Positions 6,725 through 9,251 of a stretch of DNA of 9,251 nucleotides are shown in pieces. The notes below the pieces were generated by a model. It worked only from the letters and a program-made list of their open reading frames with translations, did not search any database and was not told the origin of the DNA. A program made the position numbers and the translations under genes. Source of the DNA: Scatomonas sp963661545 (GTDB lineage Bacteria; Bacillota; Clostridia; Lachnospirales; Lachnospiraceae); contig CAVLCU010000110.1 in assembly GCA_963661545.1 (NCBI GenBank), positions 1 to 9,251 on the forward strand. Direction: 5' to 3'. How positions within the stretch are numbered: the stretch's first letter is position 1; every line of letters begins with the position of its first letter.

Positions 6725-7234
6725 CTACCGACTTTTTGTCATTTGGAAGGCCTCTTGGGGATCCTGGGCTCCCTCTGCCTGAACGGATTCAAAATAAACA
6801 TCCACAGTAGTCCCCTCCAGCTCCTGGGGAAGCTGGGCCTCCATATAAATGCCGGTAAAAAGGCAGGAGGTCTCCTCCCCCGGGGCAATGGGATTTTGAA
6901 AATAATAATATCCATCCTCCCCCAAGTCCCAATCCTCCCCCAGAATTCCCTCCTTTTGCTGGGTTTGATAATGAATATATTCCTCAGCCCGACTGTCTGA
7001 CAGCAAGACCCTGGCTCTGACATAGCAGGAAACCGTCCCGGTATTACGAGCCCAAGGTTTCTTCACCGTCACCTGGCCCGGCACCGGCGGTTCGAATTCT
7101 TCCTCCGGCCTAATGGTATTCACCCCGATGCGAAACTGGTTCAGGGCAGTGTCACCATCTGCAAAATAAGCACTGACTCCCCCGATCAGCAAGGGTACTG
7201 CCGCCAGGCAGGGAAGCAACCATCTTTTCCTCAT
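6725..7234 (-). CDS. TasA/camelysin-like secreted protein with SipW-type signal peptide (169 aa)
   Basis: A 169-aa exported protein with a SipW-type signal: MRKRWLLPCLAAVPLLIGG, then SAYFADGDTALNQFRIG. The mature domain has PWARNTGTVSCYVRARVLL, EDGYYYFQNPIAPGE and TTVDVYFESVQAEGAQD, the pattern of small TasA-like proteins. It resembles the first domain of the 393-aa product. No C-terminal anchor is present. The open frame reaches up to 7327, but ATG 7234 gives a normal signal peptide, has AGGAG about 7 nt upstream, and overlaps the stop of the small membrane gene as ATGA. It may be a minor or initiating subunit beside the 227-aa protein (inference). SipW is the expected peptidase. Confidence 0.9.
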   Translation of the reverse strand: MRKRWLLPCLAAVPLLIGGVSAYFADGDTALNQFRIGVNTIRPEEEFEPPVPGQVTVKKPWARNTGTVSCYVRARVLLSDSRAEEYIHYQTQQKEGILGEDWDLGEDGYYYFQNPIAPGEETSCLFTGIYMEAQLPQELEGTTVDVYFESVQAEGAQDPQEAFQMTKSR

Positions 7235-7491
7235 AAGAATCTCCTTTCTCCCTTTTCCGCAGCCTCCGCCCGGAGACTGCAAAACCAGGCACCCAGACCG
7301 GCTGCCGCTGCTATCCCCATAAGGCAAATGCAGATTCCCAGGGAATCACAGTCTTGATTGGATGCATAAAACCCTTGTCCCACTCTTGCGCCAAAAACAG
7401 GAAGGAATCTCCCTGGCAGGAATCCTCCGGCCGCAAAGACTGCGGCAGCACAAGAGATCGCCCTGATTTTGCCTCTCTTTCTTTTACCCAT
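7231..7491 (-). CDS. Small hypothetical membrane protein, first gene of the SipW operon
   Basis: I do not recognise this 86-aa protein. It starts with a strongly basic stretch (MGKRKRGKIR), followed by a hydrophobic segment (about 11-34, AISCAAAVFAAGGFLPG), a short polar loop (ARVGQGFYASNQDCDS) and a second hydrophobic segment (about 51-70, LGICICLMGIAAAAGLGAWF) with a charged tail. Two membrane passes are likely. ATG 7491 follows AAGGA at 9 nt; an in-frame TTG at 7497 is possible. Its stop overlaps the next start as ATGA, which supports real translation. Homologous loci might carry a small accessory protein here, or a degenerate fibre subunit. Short length and lack of recognisable motifs keep confidence moderate. 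Confidence 0.6.
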   Translation of the reverse strand: MGKRKRGKIRAISCAAAVFAAGGFLPGRFLPVFGARVGQGFYASNQDCDSLGICICLMGIAAAAGLGAWFCSLRAEAAEKGERRFL

Positions 7492-7741
7492 ATGCAATTG
7501 TCCTTTTTTCGTGGTATTTTGCTGCGCATGCAGCAGTTGAATGGAAAAAAAATGAATGTCGAATGAACATAGAAGGATTCATTCGAAAGGAAGTCCCCCA
7601 TGGCGGCCAGCGCTGTCTCCGCCACAAAGAAAAGCATACAAAAAAACAACAGAAACTCAACTTTTGGAATTATCGGCGAAATGCCGAAGGGATCAAACCC
7701 ATGAAATGAACTTCCAGGCAAAAGACCTTCCGCCTGAGATC
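7492..7741 (-). promoter_or_regulatory. Long structured 5' leader of the SipW operon
   Basis: About 250 nt separate the predicted start site (near 7741) from the first ATG. In transcript order it can form CAGGC/GCCTG (7736-7732 with 7719-7715). A three-way junction may follow, closed by TGGAAGTT/AATTCCA (7716-7709 with 7671-7665) and containing GGG/CCC (7700-7698, 7691-7689) and CGGC/GCCG (7686-7683, 7677-7674). Then come TGGCGG/CCGCCA (7624-7619, 7606-7601) and a stem followed by a U-run (separate entry). Just before the gene is GCTGC/GCAGC (7534-7521). I cannot match it to a known riboswitch class. No plausible separate gene is seen on either strand. Confidence 0.5.
7545..7586 (-). terminator. 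Candidate conditional terminator (attenuator) in the operon leader
   Basis: In the transcript TCGAATGAA (7586-7578) pairs perfectly with TTCATTCGA (7567-7559) around a 10-nt loop. Eight U residues (7552-7545) follow after six bases. A competing stem, AATGAAT (7583-7577) with ATTCATT (7557-7551), would end directly on the U-run and look more like an intrinsic terminator. Two mutually exclusive folds around a U-run upstream of the first gene suggest attenuation. This is inference from base pairing. Confidence 0.45.
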
Positions 7742-7747
7742 TCGTTT

Positions 7748-7776
7748 AGTATAACATAGAAATGCCTGACAGGCAA
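7748..7776 (-). promoter_or_regulatory. Promoter of the SipW/TasA-like operon
   Basis: On the minus strand TTGCCT (7771-7776) and TATACT (7748-7753) are separated by exactly 17 bases, and TG one base before the -10 gives an extended -10. A perfect inverted repeat, GCCTG-A-CAGGC (7764-7774), overlaps the -35 and the spacer and may be an operator. Predicted transcription start is about 7741. It diverges from the tRNA-Thr promoter. Confidence 0.7.
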
Positions 7777-7832
7777 GTGTAGATTGACATAAAACTTTAA
7801 AAAAAATTGTAGAAAAATTCTGAAAAAAAGCC

Positions 7833-7861
7833 TTGACACCAAAGAGGATTTTTGGTAGAAT
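7833..7861 (+). promoter_or_regulatory. Promoter of tRNA-Thr
   Basis: TTGACA (7833-7838), a 17-base spacer and TAGAAT (7856-7861) form a near-consensus sigma-A promoter. A-tracts just upstream (about 7797-7829) could act as an UP element. A second TTGACA at 7784-7789 lacks a good -10. The tRNA begins 24 bases after the -10. Confidence 0.85.
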
Positions 7862-7884
7862 TTCTTCTTGTAGCGAGCAAGTGT

Positions 7885-7957
7885 GCTGCTGTGGCTCAGG
7901 TGGTAGAGCGTCGCCTTGGTAAGGCGGAGGTCACGAGTTCAAGTCTCGTCAGCAGCT
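7885..7957 (+). tRNA. tRNA-Thr (anticodon GGT)
   Basis: Full cloverleaf of 73 nt: acceptor GCTGCTG/CAGCAGC, D stem GCTC/GAGC, anticodon stem TCGCC/GGCGG with loop TTGGTAA (anticodon GGT, reading ACC and ACU), T stem ACGAG/CTCGT with TTCAAGT loop, discriminator T. No CCA is encoded. It is a single-gene transcript with its own promoter and terminator. Confidence 0.96.
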
Positions 7958-7958
7958 G

Positions 7959-7987
7959 AAAGCCTTCGATGATTCGAAGGCTTTTTT
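7959..7987 (+). terminator. Intrinsic terminator of tRNA-Thr
   Basis: AGCCTTCGA (7961-7969) and TCGAAGGCT (7974-7982) pair perfectly around TGAT, extended by AA/TT at the base. The T-run at 7982-7987 follows on the plus strand, one base after the tRNA 3' end. Confidence 0.93.
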
Positions 7988-8020
7988 GCTGTCCCGGGAA
8001 GCCAGGAGAACTGCTGAAGA

Positions 8021-8065
8021 TAAAAACAAAGGCTGTCGCCGGATCTCATCCGGCAACAGCCTTTG
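8021..8065 (-). terminator. Intrinsic terminator of the cohesin-like gene
   Basis: A long hairpin with outer arms AAAGGCTGT (8028-8036)/ACAGCCTTT (8056-8064) and inner arms GCCGGAT (8038-8044)/ATCCGGC (8048-8054), with one mismatch between them and loop CTC. On the minus strand it is followed by TTTTT (8022-8026), eleven bases after the stop of the surface-protein gene. It would also block plus-strand read-through from the tRNA side. Confidence 0.9.
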
Positions 8066-8075
8066 CTCTTAGGTT

Positions 8076-9050
8076 CTATGCCCTTCTTCTGCGAACCAGA
8101 CAAACCAAAATGCCAGCCAGGAGCAAGCAGGCCCCCCACAGATAAAGATTTGTCTCATCCCCTGTGGCAGGATTATTGCTCACCTTTCCCGATGTGCTTC
8201 CCTTGCTCGTGGTCGTCCCCGTAGTTCCGCCAGTTCCCTTATTACCGGTATTTGTCTGGCCACCGGCAGTGCCTTTATCATCGGTATTGCCTTTATCATC
8301 GGTATTGCCTTTGTCCTCAGGGTCCTTCTTATCCCCGGAGTCATCCGGCTTCTTGGTCTTGGTATCTGTGATTACCAGCCTGCCATTGACCTTCTCCACC
8401 ACATAGGTACCGTCGCCCTTGTCGATTACCTCCACCGGCTGTCCGTCTACCGTGGCCCGAATCTCATAAGTATAGTTATTATCCTTGGCGGTAAAGGTAT
8501 AATCCTCTCCCGGATTCACAGAATCCTGTCCGGTGAAGTCTTCACTCAAATCAACCCGATAACCAGCCACCTGAAGGGTAACTGTGTCCTTCCTTATGAG
8601 GGTCGGTGGCATATCCCTGTCAGCTGCGGCCTCTGCATAATCTACCGAAGCCTCAGCAAGAGTCACACATGCATCCCCTACCGCCTGACCGGTAAAAGTC
8701 AGGACAATAGAATCCTCACCGCAGACCAGATCCGAGCCATAGCGCAAAAGGTGCAATACCCCTTCCCCCTCTGTGACCTGATCCTGGATGGTGGCATCCG
8801 TATTACTGCCCACATAGGCAAGCCTTTGAGCATCATAGTGAAGGGTTAGATCATAGACGCTGTAGTCTGTTCTTTCCTGGTGATCCACCACAAGGGTTAC
8901 GTCCACATTCTCTCCCAGATATACCTTAGCATCATCCTTGAGCTCTACCTCGTATCCCTGGCTTTGAACTTCTGGATCCTGCGCCCAAGCAGGAACCGTC
9001 ATTCCCAGCAGCAGGCCAAGAGCTAAAAGCATCGATATCCTCTTCTTCAT
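8076..9050 (-). CDS. Cohesin-like surface protein with NPATG-type cell-wall anchor
   Basis: A 324-aa exported protein. Signal peptide 1-23 (KKRISMLLALGLLLGMTVPAWA, cleavage AWA/QD). Residues about 32-165 resemble the cohesin / carbohydrate-binding beta-sandwich pattern: VYLGENVDVTLVV, YDLTLHYDAQRLAYVGS, DSIVLTFTGQAVGDACVTL. A second small beta region (about 166-232) follows, with YEIRATVDGQPVEVIDKGDGTYVV. A Lys/Asp/Gly/Thr-rich linker (about 233-290) contains tandem DDKGNT. The end is NNPATGDE (NPATG at 293-297), a helix (302-319) and RRRRA, laid out like a sortase signal with Asn in place of Leu. The frame extends to 9212, but ATG 9050 begins a clean signal peptide with GAGGAG 6 nt upstream. 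No good promoter lies in the 108 bases up to tRNA-Val, so co-transcription with that tRNA is possible. Its ligand is unknown; a dockerin partner cannot be assumed. Confidence 0.85.
   Translation of the reverse strand: MKKRISMLLALGLLLGMTVPAWAQDPEVQSQGYEVELKDDAKVYLGENVDVTLVVDHQERTDYSVYDLTLHYDAQRLAYVGSNTDATIQDQVTEGEGVLHLLRYGSDLVCGEDSIVLTFTGQAVGDACVTLAEASVDYAEAAADRDMPPTLIRKDTVTLQVAGYRVDLSEDFTGQDSVNPGEDYTFTAKDNNYTYEIRATVDGQPVEVIDKGDGTYVVEKVNGRLVITDTKTKKPDDSGDKKDPEDKGNTDDKGNTDDKGTAGGQTNTGNKGTGGTTGTTTSKGSTSGKVSNNPATGDETNLYLWGACLLLAGILVCLVRRRRA
8271..8306 (-). repeat. 18-bp tandem repeat in the linker of the surface protein
   Basis: Two exact adjacent copies of an 18-base unit (GCCTTTATCATCGGTATT on the plus strand, 8271-8288 and 8289-8306), followed by a degraded third copy. 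They encode the repeated DDKGNT hexapeptide of the wall-spanning linker. Copy number may vary between strains by slippage without breaking the frame. Confidence 0.85.
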
Positions 9051-9158
9051 ATTCCTCTCCTCTATCCCGTTCCATGGACCGGTTCCTCGGTGCCATCTTC
9101 CAAAAGAAACTCTCTTGCAGGCCAAGCTGACTCTCCTGTCCGCCCAAAGCCTAAAAAA

Positions 9159-9232
9159 TGGAAGCAAGGGGGCTCGAACCCCTGACCTTTCGCGTGTGAG
9201 GCGAACGCTCATCCCGGCTGAGCTATGCTTCC
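9159..9232 (-). tRNA. tRNA-Val (anticodon CAC)
   Basis: Full 74-nt cloverleaf: acceptor GGAAGCA/TGCTTCC, D stem GCTC/GAGC, anticodon stem TTCGC/GCGAA with loop CTCACAC (anticodon CAC, reading GUG), T stem AGGGG/CCCCT with TTCGAGC loop, discriminator A. No CCA is encoded; six T residues (9158-9153) follow at once. TAAACT lies a few bases upstream and may be a -10; any -35 is beyond the window. Confidence 0.96.
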
Positions 9233-9251
9233 ATATGTCTTAGTTTAACAC

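Noticed and set aside
7311..7721. Minus-strand open frame across the operon leader with a signal-peptide-like stretch (PKVEFLLFFCMLFFVAETALAAMG)
   Set aside because: It starts at TTG without a good ribosome-binding site, runs out of frame through the small membrane gene, and its hydrophobic part comes from T-rich leader sequence. A leader peptide is not excluded, but there is no stop in the leader.
7556..7759. Plus-strand frame of 67 codons between the operon and tRNA-Thr
   Set aside because: No Shine-Dalgarno, unusual composition, and it is antisense to the structured leader and operon promoter.
1..9251. CRISPR arrays, insertion sequences, prophage genes or toxin-antitoxin pairs
   Set aside because: No regularly spaced repeats, transposase or integrase motifs or phage-like genes were seen on either strand. 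The only direct repeat is the 18-bp linker unit at 8271-8306.

Overview
The window looks like chromosomal DNA from a mid-GC Firmicute, most likely a gut Lachnospiraceae or other Clostridia. The reasons are strong AGGAGG ribosome-binding sites, sigma-A promoters, tRNA genes without an encoded CCA, and a surface-protein locus of a type common in that group. The species cannot be named from sequence alone.

Layout, left to right. Bases 1-166 are a GC-rich, hairpin-dense segment with no convincing gene. Next, on the minus strand, comes glutaminyl-tRNA synthetase (glnS) with its own promoter in the 98-base gap to its right. From about 7741 down to 1954 lies one long minus-strand operon. It starts with a strong extended -10 promoter and a leader of about 250 nt, rich in hairpins and holding a possible attenuator. 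It then encodes a small membrane protein (86 aa), a first TasA/camelysin-like secreted protein (169 aa), a second TasA-like protein (227 aa), a membrane- or wall-anchored TasA-like protein (393 aa), the ER-type signal peptidase SipW (163 aa) and a 728-aa adhesin with an N-terminal thioester domain followed by CnaB/SpaA and VaFE-type isopeptide domains. Spacing is tight, and there are two ATGA stop/start overlaps.

From 7748 to 7861 the operon promoter diverges from a consensus promoter driving tRNA-Thr(GGT), which has its own terminator. Further right, on the minus strand, tRNA-Val(CAC) is followed by a cohesin-like surface protein with an NPATG-type anchor and a strong terminator hairpin.

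The operon reads as a self-contained surface-fibre system. SipW would process the TasA-like subunits, the 393-aa protein would tether them to the membrane or wall, and the thioester/VaFE protein would be a covalent adhesin or accessory subunit. No sortase, regulator or recombinase gene is visible in the window.

The most unusual structure is a pair of 28-base inverted repeats (26/28 matching) at 5872-5899 and 6687-6714. They flank exactly the second TasA-like gene. They could be recombination sites for gene inversion, or the two sides of a long-range stem in the mRNA. Each arm also takes part in a local hairpin near a ribosome-binding site, so a switch is possible.
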